The notes: generated by a model from the letters alone, not told the origin. Shown: positions 17,104-25,747, numbered from the stretch's first letter. The stretch is DNA of 64,000 nt from Anaerostipes hominis (ex Lee et al. 2021) (GCF_002270485.1 NZ_NQOG01000001.1:248001-312000), one strand, 5' to 3'. Numbers and translations: made by a program.

Positions 17104-18123
17104 AGCGAGAGTTTCCGCACCCCTATCGTCCAGTACTGCCACATTGAGCCGCCGATTTCCTATGCCTACATGGAAAAAGACAGGATCGTTGTCATATGTT
17201 CCACCCAGATCCTCCATATCGTGAGAAGAGTCATCGGGCAGGCTTCGGCAACAAACAGGAGTTTCTTTATGAACCTCTCAACACATTTCTGTCCGCCTCT
17301 GTCGGCGGCCGTCCGGTGTAACTGGAGCTTTCCATAAAGGAAACGTTTGCAAACACCAGGACCCGCCACTCCATAGAATATGACCTGACAACAGATGTTA
17401 CAAAAGTTGGAAAAATCCTCGCCAAAGATATGAAAGCCTATTCCAACCAGGTGGCCTACGCCTCCCACGGCCATGCCATCGCAGCCAACGGTGCTACCGC
17501 GGATGATGGATGATCTGGCCTATAAAATTTCCGTGGACCCGTTAAAATTCCCGGAGATCAATTTATATGACGGATATTTTTAAGATCCCGTTTTAACTCC
17601 GCTCACCGCAAACACCAACGGCGTCAAAGAGTGTATGAGGCGCGGAGCAGGCTACATACACTGGGAGGAAAAACGCAGCTTATATTAAAACCAGTCCGGG
17701 AATATCCGGAACCAGACTTATCCTCAATCAGGACGGAAGTGTCCATCTCCGGACCGGTGCCGCAGAAATCGGGCAGGGTTCCGACACTGTTTTTACACAG
17801 ATGGCCTCCATGCAGGTCCACGGCGATATGTCCGTAGGCATAGGCTATGGTCTGAGTGAGCAGATGCTCCTGGATGAAAAGACCGGGCGCGTACTGAACG
17901 GCAGCCTGTTAGACTACAAACTTCCCACTATGATGTACTCCCCGGATCTCTGTTTGGACTTTGTAGAACTTGAAGATCCAACGGCCCGTTCGGAAACAAG
18001 GCTCTGGGCGAGCCTCCCGCAATTCCTCCTGCCCAGGCCATCCGCAATGCTTTTCTTCACGCAACCGGGATTCCAGTCAATGAGGTCCCTTTTGAGGCAT
18101 TGAAAAAATCTGATTATATATAG
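17104..18123 (+). pseudogene. Decayed xanthine dehydrogenase molybdenum-binding subunit (xdhA-like)
   Basis: Successive frames encode recognisable pieces of the large subunit in the right order: YAYMEKDRIVVICSTQILHI, then GFGNKQEFLYEPLNTF, LELSIKETFANTRTRHSIEY, KMKAYSNQ-like (MKAYSNQVAYASHGHAI), VDPLKF, GSVHLRTGAAEIGQGSDTVF, VGIGYGLSEQMLLDEKTGR, and the C-terminal KALGEPP...AIRNAFLHATGIPVNE. Several frameshifts, in-frame stops and large internal deletions separate them, and the molybdopterin regions are incomplete. The gene would have acted in purine or related N-heterocycle hydroxylation; it cannot make a functional enzyme now. Confidence 0.85.
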
Positions 18124-18132
18124 GGGGGATAA

Positions 18133-18365
18133 ATGGAGTTTTCATCGAAAACCACGGAACGATCTCTATTGGAGCTGCTGCGTCCTGTGCAGGACCGATC
18201 TTTCTACCCGGACACTGAAAGATGTGAGAGAATCCCTGTTAGAGATGCTCAGAAACCGTCTTGGCCTGACTTCCGTAAAAAAAGGCTGCGAGGTGGGAGA
18301 ATGCGGTGTGCCCTGCGGGTATGACATTATGTCCATTTTCTACATGACTGGAGTGAGGCATTCTA
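18133..18365 (+). pseudogene. Remnant of xanthine dehydrogenase iron-sulfur subunit (and possibly FAD subunit)
   Basis: One frame reads VRESLLEMLRNRLGLTSVKK followed by GCEVGECGVPCG, matching the start of the [2Fe-2S] subunit with its CxxxxCGxC cluster motif, here disturbed by indels. The 80 bases before it (GVFIENHGTISIGAAASC) could be a scrap of another subunit. No start codon or full domain remains. Together with the preceding pseudogene this marks a lost three-subunit molybdenum hydroxylase locus. Confidence 0.7.
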
Positions 18366-18408
18366 AGAGCCGAACGGAAATCATGTGGAAAATGTCATGA
18401 ATTACAGA

Positions 18409-18861
18409 TTACCGAAATGTTTTAAATGGTCTCGGAGTCTTAAATATTCCGGTGGCACTGCCCACCAGCTCATCCCCCACATATGCTTTTCCCATGAAAT
18501 TCATGATCGTTTTTCCAGTGGATACAGCTTCGGCTTTTACTGTCACTTTAGATCCAATGGGGATTCCCTTCAGAAAGGAAGTGGAGAGCTGGACCGTGGG
18601 TGCGATATCATAATCGCCCAGTCCGCTTGTCAGCGTGCCAAAGGTGATGTCAAACATCCCCACCAAAGATCCCCCAAACATAATATTAAATCCGTTTCGG
18701 TGGAAATCCCCGACCTCATATTCCATCGTCACACGTTTTTCATCATAATTGTAATCCACAATCTTTCCTCTCAATTCATTGAAAATACTGTGGTCGCTCA
18801 CATGGCGGATGGCCTCCACTCTGCGCCTCATATTTTTTTCAAAACTCTCACGGTTACCCAT
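18409..18861 (-). CDS. PaaI/DUF4442-like hotdog-fold thioesterase
   Basis: 150-residue hotdog-fold protein, of the size and pattern of acyl-CoA or aryl-CoA thioesterases of the PaaI group: a beta-alpha-beta core with NIMFGGSLVGMFDITFG around the central helix, then PTVQLSTSFLKGIPIGSKVTV. The ATG at 18861 follows a GGGAAG site at good spacing; a GTG three codons upstream would place the site too close. Stands alone, facing the xdh remnants. Substrate unknown. Confidence 0.75.
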   Translation of the reverse strand: MGNRESFEKNMRRRVEAIRHVSDHSIFNELRGKIVDYNYDEKRVTMEYEVGDFHRNGFNIMFGGSLVGMFDITFGTLTSGLGDYDIAPTVQLSTSFLKGIPIGSKVTVKAEAVSTGKTIMNFMGKAYVGDELVGSATGIFKTPRPFKTFR

Positions 18862-18982
18862 AAGATTCACTTCCCTTCTTTTTGCTTTCTGATAATTTTA
18901 ACACAGATGACTCCTTTTTGCACACCTTAACGCGCGAAGTGCGAAAGGTCCAAAGGACATAAAATACGATGTGCCCTTTGGG

Positions 18983-18988
18983 TATAAT
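18983..18988 (+). promoter_or_regulatory. -10 box upstream of the 141-residue gene
   Basis: A perfect TATAAT lies 57 bases before the ATG at 19045, preceded by two ACA/CCTTT-rich segments but no clear -35 box. Strand and spacing fit the plus-strand gene. Confidence 0.4.
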
Positions 18989-19044
18989 TTTTCTGTTTTA
19001 TGTAAATGCTACCTGTAACAGATGTATTTGAAAGGAGTTTCATT

Positions 19045-19470
19045 ATGGATAACCAGAACTTATTAAACGAGATGTATCAAAATCTTCAGATGGTGTTAAA
19101 TACCATGCCTGAGCTCACCCAGGCCACCTCAGACTGTGATCTGAAAGGTTGTCTAGAACAGCAGGAACAGCAGTTCCAGGACTTTTTTTCAAGAGTCAAA
19201 CAGGCTATGACAAAAGACATGCAGCAGCCGGAAGAAATCGGCGAAATTCAGAAAAAATATGCGGAATGGATGACCAAGATGAAAGCCCTCGCCGACAAAT
19301 CTACAAGCCATTTAGCAGAAATGTCCATCCAGGGATATACCATGGGAATGATCCAGCTGATACAGAGTTCTCATAAAAACTGTGACGCTTCCAAGGACAA
19401 TTTGTCGATGGCATCTGATCTTGTAAAACTCTACGAAGAAAGTATCGATAGTTTAAAAAAGTATTTGTAA
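19045..19470 (+). CDS. Hypothetical helical protein, 141 residues
   Basis: I do not recognise a family. The ATG at 19045 (MDNQNLLNEMYQNLQ) is preceded by AAAGGAG. The protein is predicted almost entirely helical, rich in Gln, Met, Lys and Glu, with three cysteines (two in SDCDLKGC, one in NCDASK), no signal peptide and no membrane segment. Helix lengths suggest a small bundle. It has its own -10 box and is followed directly by the cold-shock gene promoter, so it is probably monocistronic. Confidence 0.6.
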   Translation: MDNQNLLNEMYQNLQMVLNTMPELTQATSDCDLKGCLEQQEQQFQDFFSRVKQAMTKDMQQPEEIGEIQKKYAEWMTKMKALADKSTSHLAEMSIQGYTMGMIQLIQSSHKNCDASKDNLSMASDLVKLYEESIDSLKKYL

Positions 19471-19493
19471 AAAAACAATGGTTGTGGTATGAT
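19465..19493 (+). promoter_or_regulatory. Promoter of the cold-shock gene
   Basis: -35 TTGTAA (19465-19470, overlapping the previous stop codon), 17-bp spacer, -10 TATGAT (19488-19493) with an extended TGG just before it. Transcription would start near 19500, giving a leader of about 130 bases. Confidence 0.6.
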
Positions 19494-19517
19494 AATTACT
19501 GTTATTAGTGAATGTAT

Positions 19518-19580
19518 AGATCACGTCCGGGTAGATGTTGCATTGCTATGTATCCCTCTGGAACGTGATCTTTTTATTTC
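19518..19580 (+). promoter_or_regulatory. Terminator-like hairpin in the cold-shock mRNA leader
   Basis: Arms AGATCACGT (19518-19526) and ACGTGATCT (19563-19571) pair perfectly around a 36-base loop and are followed by TTTTTATTT, 50 bases before the start codon. It could be an attenuator or a temperature-responsive leader structure like those of other csp mRNAs. Function is inference. Confidence 0.5.
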
Positions 19581-19629
19581 GCTGATAATGAAAGTAATGT
19601 TAATTTTTATTTTTAATGGAGGTACCCAA

Positions 19630-19833
19630 ATGAACACTGGTACAGTAAAATGGTTTAACTCAGAAAAAGGTTACGGATTTATTTCTCAGGAAGGCGGAGA
19701 CGATGTATTCGTACACTTCTCAGCAATCTCAGGTGATGGATTCAAGACTTTAGAAGAAGGACAGCAGGTTAGCTTTGAAATCGCAGAAGGACCTCGCGGA
19801 AAACAGGCTGAGAACGTATCCAAATTAGCTTAA
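19630..19833 (+). CDS. csp: Cold-shock protein, CspA family
   Basis: 67-residue single cold-shock domain, the usual length for the family. Both nucleic-acid-binding motifs are present: RNP1 in KGYGFIS and RNP2 in VFVHFSAI. The protein binds single-stranded RNA and DNA and prevents or melts mRNA secondary structure. A GGAGG site lies ahead of the ATG ([10 protein letters not shown]), and expression is monocistronic with a structured leader and strong terminator. Confidence 0.95.
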   Translation: MNTGTVKWFNSEKGYGFISQEGGDDVFVHFSAISGDGFKTLEEGQQVSFEIAEGPRGKQAENVSKLA

Positions 19834-19864
19834 TCTTTTTCTTTTTGAATTAAATAGATTTTGC

Positions 19865-19913
19865 AAGAATCCCACAGACGGTGCACACCACTGTCTGCGG
19901 GATTCTTTATTTC
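19865..19913 (+). terminator. Rho-independent terminator after csp
   Basis: Long hairpin: AAGAATCCC (19865-19873) pairs with GGGATTCTT (19899-19907), extended inward by CAGAC/GTCTG, followed by TTTATTTC. Because the arms are symmetrical it may also slow transcription from the opposite-strand gene ending at 19948. Confidence 0.8.
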
Positions 19914-19947
19914 ATAGAAAATTCTGCGGCCTTCCCTCCTTATCCTT

Positions 19948-20712
19948 TCAGGAACAAACCACTTCTATTCCTTGCTTTTCCAGGACCTCCTTTGCATGGT
20001 CCGGTATCTGTGCGTCGGTGATCAGCCGGTGGAACTCCTCCGCTTTTGCATAGGAACAGATGGTGCGTTTTCCGATCTTTGAACTGTCACAGATAAGATA
20101 TTTCCACTCTGCGATCCCCATCATCCCTTTTTTGATTTCCGCCTGTTCCAGATTCGGCGTGGTGGCACCTTTGGCCAGGGACAGGGCATTGGCAGACATA
20201 AATGCCTTATCTGCAGACAGATTTTCCAAAAATTTAAGTCCCATGTTGCCCACCGTACATTCAAAATAGTTTCTCACATGACCGCCTAAAAATATGAGAT
20301 AAATCCCCTGATGTCTCTGAAGTTCCAAAGCGATTTGGAGATCATTGGTCACCACCGTCAGATTATTTGCATCCTTTAAGAGCTTGGCGAGTTCCAGCGT
20401 CGTCGTCCCGCTGTCCAGGAGGATCATATCGCCGTCTTCGATCATTGCTCTGGCAGTCTTTGCAATCTTCTGCTTTTCTTCCATCCGTTTATCTTTTCTC
20501 GCTGAGATGGACTCTTCCATGTCCAGGACATCTTCATTCAGCATGGCTCCTCCGTGTGTCCGGATGAGTTTTCCAGCTCTTTCAAGCTCTGTGAGGTAAG
20601 TACGGATCGTTGTTCCGCTGACCTGAAACATTTCGGTGAGCTCCCCGATGCTCGTCCTCTTATTCTGCCTTAGAAGCTCCATGATCTTTTCTTTTCTTTC
20701 TTCTGCAAACAT
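19948..20712 (-). CDS. DeoR-family transcriptional regulator
   Basis: 254-residue DeoR-type repressor. The N-terminal HTH (about 6-57) reads TSIGELTEMFQVSGTTIRTYL, and the sensor domain contains ILLDSGTTTLELAKLL and VVTNDLQIA. It lies about 100 bases after the EIICBA gene, last in the deoC operon. Three TTTTGTTTA-type sites at the operon promoter are good candidates for its operators; the effector would be a sugar phosphate from the pathway. Confidence 0.88.
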   Translation of the reverse strand: MFAEERKEKIMELLRQNKRTSIGELTEMFQVSGTTIRTYLTELERAGKLIRTHGGAMLNEDVLDMEESISARKDKRMEEKQKIAKTARAMIEDGDMILLDSGTTTLELAKLLKDANNLTVVTNDLQIALELQRHQGIYLIFLGGHVRNYFECTVGNMGLKFLENLSADKAFMSANALSLAKGATTPNLEQAEIKKGMMGIAEWKYLICDSSKIGKRTICSYAKAEEFHRLITDAQIPDHAKEVLEKQGIEVVCS

Positions 20713-20818
20713 GCGATCCCTCCGTGCTTTTCGTGTACTTTTTGTTAAGATAAATTATAGCACAGCGGCCTCAAAAGGAAAAGCCGCGGGAACTACCGCC
20801 CCCGCAGCTTTGCTTCTG

Positions 20819-22666
20819 CTATTTCGTCAAAATGTGATATAGTTCTTCTACGTCCCTGTCATCTACAATCTTTCTCACTGCCTCCTCCTGATTCAGAGTG
20901 AGTGCGACATTTGAAAGAATAGACAGGTGTTCCTGGTCGGCTCCTGCGATCCCGATAACCAGTCTCACTGTCTCGTCATTCCAGAGTATTCCGTCCGGTA
21001 CGATCAATGCGGCAATACCCGATGCCTTGATTTCCTTCTTGGCCTCCAGAACACCGTGCGGGATAGCGATTCCGTTGCCCAGATTGGTCGGATTTTCTTT
21101 TTCCCTTAAAAGCATGCCCTTCTCATAGCTTTCTGTGACATATCCGTCTTTTAAGAGCATCTGCGCAATCATATGGATTACATCTTCTTTTGTTTTCGGC
21201 TGATCTGTCACTTTGATATTTTCCTTTTTCAGTACTGGAAGAGGATTTTTCGCCTCTGTCAGTTTTCTTACGATCTCATCATACTTTGGACTGGAAAGGA
21301 AGTTATCCACGGAGATATGTATGGCCTCCGGACGCTCTCTCATAGCCCGCTCCGTCAGTGATTCATGGGTGACAACCACATCCACGTCTGCCGGAAGATT
21401 CGGGATCGCCACGTTTTTCACCTCGATATCAAGACCTGCCTGTTTTGCCTTATCTTTGAGTATAGAGGCTCCCATGGCACTGGAACCCATCCCTGCGTCA
21501 CATGCCACATATACTTTTTTGATGACTTTCCCTGTAAAATCAATGACTTCCCGTGCACCGATACGGCCTCCGCCTCCTGTGCCTTCTGCTTTCATAGAGT
21601 CTTTCTTTGCCACTGCCTTCTGGAGCGCTTCTTCATCGGAGTCCCGGCAGAGTCTCAGGATAAACGCGCCGACTCCAAATGATACGGCAGTGGATATGAG
21701 CATTCCGGCAATGATCGGAAGATAGTCAGATTTCGGTGCCACTGCCAGCACTGAAAAGTAACTTCCCGGAGAAGCCGTAGCTACCAGACCGCATCCGAAC
21801 ATCTGAAAAATAAAGTTTCCTGACACTGCTCCGCAGATGGAAGCCAGGATCATCTGAGGCTTCATAAGGATATATGGAAAATAAGGTTCATGGATTCCGC
21901 CGAATGCATGGATGATGGCTACACCAGGAGCCGTCTTTTTGGCTGTTCCTGTCCCAAAAAACGTATAGGCAAGCAGAACTCCAACTCCGGGACCCGGGTT
22001 CGGTTCCAGAATAAATAAGATAGACTTTCCTGCCTCCGCTGCCTGAGTGATTCCAAGCGGCCCAAGAATTCCATGGTTGATAGCATTATTTAAAAACAAT
22101 ACTTTTGCAGGTTCAATAAACACACTGGCAAACGGTGTCAGTCCATGGTCGATGATCACATTTACCCCGGAGGACATGACATGGTTTAATACCTGCACAA
22201 ACGGTCCGATGGCAAAAAACGCCGCCAGTACTAAAAAGATTCCTAAGATCCCGCAGGAAAAGTTGTTGACGATCATCTCAAAGCCCGGTTTGATCCGCCC
22301 CTCAAACAGACGGTCCACACGCTTCATACAAAGAGCCGCCAACGGCCCCATGATCATCGCTCCCATAAACATGGGAATGTCAGATCCTACGATGACCCCC
22401 ATCGTTGCGGCGGCACCTATAACACCGCCACGGTCGCCGTAAAAATTCTTTCCTCCTGTATAACCGATCAGTGTCGGAAGCAGATATTTCAGCATTGGAT
22501 CGATCAATACTGCGATCTTCTCATTTGGAAACCATCCGGTTTTTAAGAACATCGCCGTGATCAGTCCCCAAGTGATAAACGCTCCGATATTCGGCATTAC
22601 CATGCCGCTTAAAACACCTCCGAACTTCTGGATCCTGGCACGGAATCCTGTGGCTTCATTTCCCAT
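20819..22666 (-). CDS. mtlA: Mannitol-type PTS permease, fused EIICBA
   Basis: 615-residue phosphotransferase permease with domains in order IIC (about 10-345, helices with GLITAMFLKTGWFP and FLNNAINHGILGPLG), IIB (about 380-470, phospho-Cys in VACDAGMGSSAMG) and IIA (about 475-612, phospho-His in GIAIPHGVL). This is the arrangement of the mannitol family, importing and phosphorylating a hexitol. The adjacent genes are not the expected mannitol-1-phosphate dehydrogenase but a DeoC aldolase and a Gfo/Idh/MocA oxidoreductase, so the true substrate may differ from mannitol. Confidence 0.85.
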   Translation of the reverse strand: MGNEATGFRARIQKFGGVLSGMVMPNIGAFITWGLITAMFLKTGWFPNEKIAVLIDPMLKYLLPTLIGYTGGKNFYGDRGGVIGAAATMGVIVGSDIPMFMGAMIMGPLAALCMKRVDRLFEGRIKPGFEMIVNNFSCGILGIFLVLAAFFAIGPFVQVLNHVMSSGVNVIIDHGLTPFASVFIEPAKVLFLNNAINHGILGPLGITQAAEAGKSILFILEPNPGPGVGVLLAYTFFGTGTAKKTAPGVAIIHAFGGIHEPYFPYILMKPQMILASICGAVSGNFIFQMFGCGLVATASPGSYFSVLAVAPKSDYLPIIAGMLISTAVSFGVGAFILRLCRDSDEEALQKAVAKKDSMKAEGTGGGGRIGAREVIDFTGKVIKKVYVACDAGMGSSAMGASILKDKAKQAGLDIEVKNVAIPNLPADVDVVVTHESLTERAMRERPEAIHISVDNFLSSPKYDEIVRKLTEAKNPLPVLKKENIKVTDQPKTKEDVIHMIAQMLLKDGYVTESYEKGMLLREKENPTNLGNGIAIPHGVLEAKKEIKASGIAALIVPDGILWNDETVRLVIGIAGADQEHLSILSNVALTLNQEEAVRKIVDDRDVEELYHILTK

Positions 22667-22681
22667 AATACCCTCCTATCC

Positions 22682-23695
22682 TTATAACATGACTATTTTC
22701 TTCTGTACAATTGATTCATTCCCCGCCTTCACTATCTTCACTGCCATTTTTCCGTCGTAACCGCTGCACTCTACTTCGCTGTCATTTAAAATTGCCTCTA
22801 TAAAACTTCTGTCCTCCAAAAGATACGCATCCTTAAACAGATGGGTCCAGCTGTGCATGGAAGGCCTCTTTAACTGATGGCTTTCGTTGGCGCTGGTGAT
22901 CTTCTTCTCATGCATATCCCCGATACAGATGACTCCTTTGGTTCCAAGGATCTCAACTCTTGCATCATATCCATACTGCACATACTGGGCGCCCTCGATG
23001 CAGGCATGCACTCCGTTTTCGAACTCTGCATTCACGATCACATTGTCATAGAAATCCGGATACTGTTCTGCGATCTCCTTATTTCGGAAGTTGCCTCCCA
23101 GTGCGTATACACTCTTTAACTCACTTCCAGCAAACCACCGCACAGTGTCAATATCATGGCTGCAGACTTCTGCCAATGGACCGTTGCTCTTTTCAATGTC
23201 ATACATCCACTCACGCGGCTTGCTCGGCCCTCTTGTGTGAGATTTCACCAGGACCACGTCCCCGATCTCACCTTCCTCGATCATTTTTTTTGCTTCCCGG
23301 AAGCTGTCATCAAACCGTCTCATAAATCCGATCTGGAGCTTTACGTTATTACTCTTGGCTGCCTTGATCATCTCATCACATTCTTCCTCATTCATAGCCA
23401 TAGGCTTTTCACAGAAGATATGCTTTCCTGCGTTTGCCGCTGCCACTGCGATCTCCCTGTGATATTTTGTCGGGCAGGCTATGATAACCGCATCGATGGA
23501 TTCATCGCCGATGGCTTCCTTGTAGTCCTGATAATAGGTATCGATCCCAAGTTCCTCTGCCGCGGCTTTGGCTGCCTTGACATCGGGATCACAGGCTGCA
23601 TAGATTTCTCCCCCAGGAACGCTTCCAGCCATATTTCTTGCATGAATCATTCCCGCTCTTCCGGAACCGATCAAACATACTTTTACTTTCTTCAT
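22682..23695 (-). CDS. Gfo/Idh/MocA-family oxidoreductase
   Basis: 337-residue NAD(P)-dependent oxidoreductase. The N-terminal Rossmann fold starts VKVCLIGSGRAGMIHARN, and the family signature EKPMAMNEEECD contains the catalytic-region Lys. Members oxidise inositols, sugars or sugar phosphates. The ATG at 23695 has an AGAGGTGG site five bases upstream; a GTG three codons earlier is possible. It lies 13 bases after deoC and 15 bases before the PTS gene, so it works in that pathway, probably oxidising the imported polyol phosphate. Confidence 0.85.
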   Translation of the reverse strand: MKKVKVCLIGSGRAGMIHARNMAGSVPGGEIYAACDPDVKAAKAAAEELGIDTYYQDYKEAIGDESIDAVIIACPTKYHREIAVAAANAGKHIFCEKPMAMNEEECDEMIKAAKSNNVKLQIGFMRRFDDSFREAKKMIEEGEIGDVVLVKSHTRGPSKPREWMYDIEKSNGPLAEVCSHDIDTVRWFAGSELKSVYALGGNFRNKEIAEQYPDFYDNVIVNAEFENGVHACIEGAQYVQYGYDARVEILGTKGVICIGDMHEKKITSANESHQLKRPSMHSWTHLFKDAYLLEDRSFIEAILNDSEVECSGYDGKMAVKIVKAGNESIVQKKIVML

Positions 23696-23708
23696 TTTGT
23701 CCACCTCT

Positions 23709-24386
23709 TTAGTCCTGTTTTTTTAATTCTTCCACAATTTCCACACCTGCACTAGTTCCCAGACGTTCTGCCCCCGCTTCAATCATTTGAAGCGCTGTCT
23801 TTAAATCTCTGATGCCTCCGGCAGCTTTGACTTTCACCTCATCACCCACTGTAGTTTTCATCAGTTTTACGTCTTCCGGTGTAGCACCGCCTGTTCCAAA
23901 CCCAGTGGAAGTTTTGATGAAGTCAGGCTTTACTTCTTTTGCGATCTCGGCAACCTTTACCTTTTCATCATCTGTGAGATAACAGTTTTCAAAGATCACT
24001 TTGCTGATCACTCCGGCTTTTCTGCACTCTGCAACGATGTCTTCCATTTCTTTTTTTATGTAGTCATAGTTCTTGTTCTTTAACTCTGCGATGTTGATGA
24101 CATAGTCGATCTCATCCGCACCTTTTTCAATGGCATCTTTTGTCTCAAATACTTTGCACTCCAGTGTTGTCTGTCCTAACGGGAAACCTATAGCCGCACC
24201 TACGTGTACCGGGGACCCCTCCAAGAGACGCTTGCACCGTTCTGTCTGTGCTGGATTGATGGCCACCATCTTAAAACCGTATTCTCTCGCTTCCCCGCAC
24301 AGCTTTTCAAACATTGCCTCGTCTGCGAATGCTTTTAAATTTGTGTGGTCTACCATACCTGCTATTAGCTCTGCACTTAACTTCAT
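23709..24386 (-). CDS. deoC: Deoxyribose-phosphate aldolase
   Basis: 225-residue class I aldolase of the DeoC family. The Schiff-base Lys lies in [13 protein letters not shown], and the second active-site Lys in VKAAGGIRD. DeoC cleaves 2-deoxyribose-5-phosphate to acetaldehyde and glyceraldehyde-3-phosphate, but family members in sugar operons may act on other phosphates. First gene of the operon; no nucleoside phosphorylase or deoB is nearby, so ordinary deoxynucleoside salvage is not obviously its task. Confidence 0.88.
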   Translation of the reverse strand: MKLSAELIAGMVDHTNLKAFADEAMFEKLCGEAREYGFKMVAINPAQTERCKRLLEGSPVHVGAAIGFPLGQTTLECKVFETKDAIEKGADEIDYVINIAELKNKNYDYIKKEMEDIVAECRKAGVISKVIFENCYLTDDEKVKVAEIAKEVKPDFIKTSTGFGTGGATPEDVKLMKTTVGDEVKVKAAGGIRDLKTALQMIEAGAERLGTSAGVEIVEELKKQD

Positions 24387-24402
24387 CTTTTTGATTCCTC
24401 CA

Positions 24403-24479
24403 TTTTGTTTACTTTTATATAGTTTTGTTTATGCTTGTATATTATCATATTTTCTTTCAAAATGCAACAATAAACAAAA
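24403..24479. repeat. Three TTTTGTTTA sites around the deoC promoter (probable DeoR operators)
   Basis: TTTTGTTTA occurs at 24403-24411 and 24423-24431, exactly 20 bp apart, and in inverted orientation (TAAACAAAA) at 24471-24479. They flank the predicted promoter, and the 20-bp phase puts two copies on one DNA face. DeoR proteins often bind such repeats; assignment to the regulator at 19948-20712 is inference. Confidence 0.6.
24439..24467 (-). promoter_or_regulatory. Predicted promoter of the deoC operon
   Basis: Minus-strand -35 TTGCAT (24462-24467), 17-bp spacer, -10 TAATAT (24439-24444). Operator-like repeats flank it on both sides. Confidence 0.5.
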
Positions 24480-24583
24480 ATTAAATACAACCTAATAAAA
24501 GTTTTAAATGTATACAATATATAAATATAGAAGCTTTTAAGAATAAATCGAATAACGAATCCAAAAAAAGATTAGACAAAATG

Positions 24584-24612
24584 TTAACAAAATCCACTTT
24601 AAGTGATATAGT
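24584..24612 (+). promoter_or_regulatory. Promoter of the HTH-HATPase-STAS-like gene
   Basis: -35 TTAACA (24584-24589), 17-bp spacer, -10 TATAGT (24607-24612) with an extended TGA before it. An AAGGAGG ribosome-binding site follows ahead of the ATG at 24663. Confidence 0.6.
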
Positions 24613-24662
24613 AAAGATGTAAAGTTAAAAAAAGAATAAAAATAGTTAAAAAGGAGGATTAT

Positions 24663-25694
24663 ATGTTTACAAATGAAAAACGTGAAAGTATAAAACTATA
24701 TATTTTAGAACAAATTCATAATAATAACAGCAACATTGCAAAACTAACCTCAGAGAAATTGCAAATCTCCTTAAATACTGTGTATAGATATATTAGAGAA
24801 ATGATTTCTAATAATATAATTGCCAGAGATTCCTCCTCTAAAAGTAAGCTTAAATTAATTGAAAAAACCAAGTTAGTTAACTATAAAGCTTCTGATCCTT
24901 TGGAAGAAGATCGCGTTTATATTAACGATGTTGAGGAATATATAAAAAATTTTCCTCTAAATGTACGAACAATTTGGGAATATTCTTTTATGGAAATGTT
25001 CAATAATGCTATTGATCATTCCGAAGCATCTAATATTCATTGGTATATTGTTCAGAATTACTTAAATACAACAATAATAATTGGCGACAATGGGGTGGGT
25101 ATTTTCGAAAAAATTAAAAAATATTATGAATTTACCAGTATCAACGATGCAATTTCAGAATTATTCAAAGGAAAACTGACAACTGATAAAGAAAAGCATT
25201 CGGGTGAAGGTATCTTTTTTACTTCACGAATATTAGACACTTTTTGTGTATTATCAGATGGTAAGATTTTTACTCACAATAGCTATACTGATATTTTAGA
25301 AAATTTAGAGGATATTGAATCATTAAAAGAATGGAATGATAAACCTGGGACAGAAATAGTGATGAGTTTATCAAACTGGACAAAAAAAAATCTGAAAGAG
25401 GTGTTTGATATGTATTCTAATGACGATGGGCAGTTTATAAGAACACAAATTCCAATAAAAAATATGTTTGAAAATGGTTATCCAGTATCTAGATCGCAGG
25501 CAAAGCGTTTGTGCCGCCGATTTGATTGTTTTAAAGAAATCACTCTTGATTTCAAAGATATTACGGAAATCGGACAAGGATTTGCTCATGAATTATTTGT
25601 CGTTTTTAAACGAGCTCATCCGGATATAAAAATAAATATAGTTAATGAAAGTGAAAATGTACGAAAAATGATAAATCACGTTACTTTAGGCTAA
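24663..25694 (+). CDS. HTH - GHKL ATPase - STAS-like (DUF4325) protein
   Basis: 343-residue cytoplasmic protein of three parts. Residues 1-55 look like a winged HTH (LTSEKLQISLNTVYRYIREM). Residues about 100-240 form a HATPase_c domain with N-box EMFNNAIDHS, G1 box DNGVGI and a KHSGEGIFF G2-like loop, but there is no His phospho-acceptor domain. Residues about 265-340 resemble the STAS-like DUF4325 domain (EITLDFKDITEIGQGFAHEL). The combination resembles an anti-sigma kinase/antagonist pair in one chain joined to a DNA-binding domain. The gene is clearly more AT-rich than its neighbours and has its own promoter and terminator, so horizontal acquisition is likely. Role unknown. Confidence 0.75.
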   Translation: MFTNEKRESIKLYILEQIHNNNSNIAKLTSEKLQISLNTVYRYIREMISNNIIARDSSSKSKLKLIEKTKLVNYKASDPLEEDRVYINDVEEYIKNFPLNVRTIWEYSFMEMFNNAIDHSEASNIHWYIVQNYLNTTIIIGDNGVGIFEKIKKYYEFTSINDAISELFKGKLTTDKEKHSGEGIFFTSRILDTFCVLSDGKIFTHNSYTDILENLEDIESLKEWNDKPGTEIVMSLSNWTKKNLKEVFDMYSNDDGQFIRTQIPIKNMFENGYPVSRSQAKRLCRRFDCFKEITLDFKDITEIGQGFAHELFVVFKRAHPDIKINIVNESENVRKMINHVTLG

Positions 25695-25747
25695 CTAATA
25701 TATCGAAAAATTTTATACAAAACTTATAACTTTATTGTATACAAAAA

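Noticed and set aside
17631-18103. Two plus-strand frames of 68 and 100 codons as genuine small genes
   Set aside because: Both are parts of the decayed xanthine dehydrogenase large subunit.
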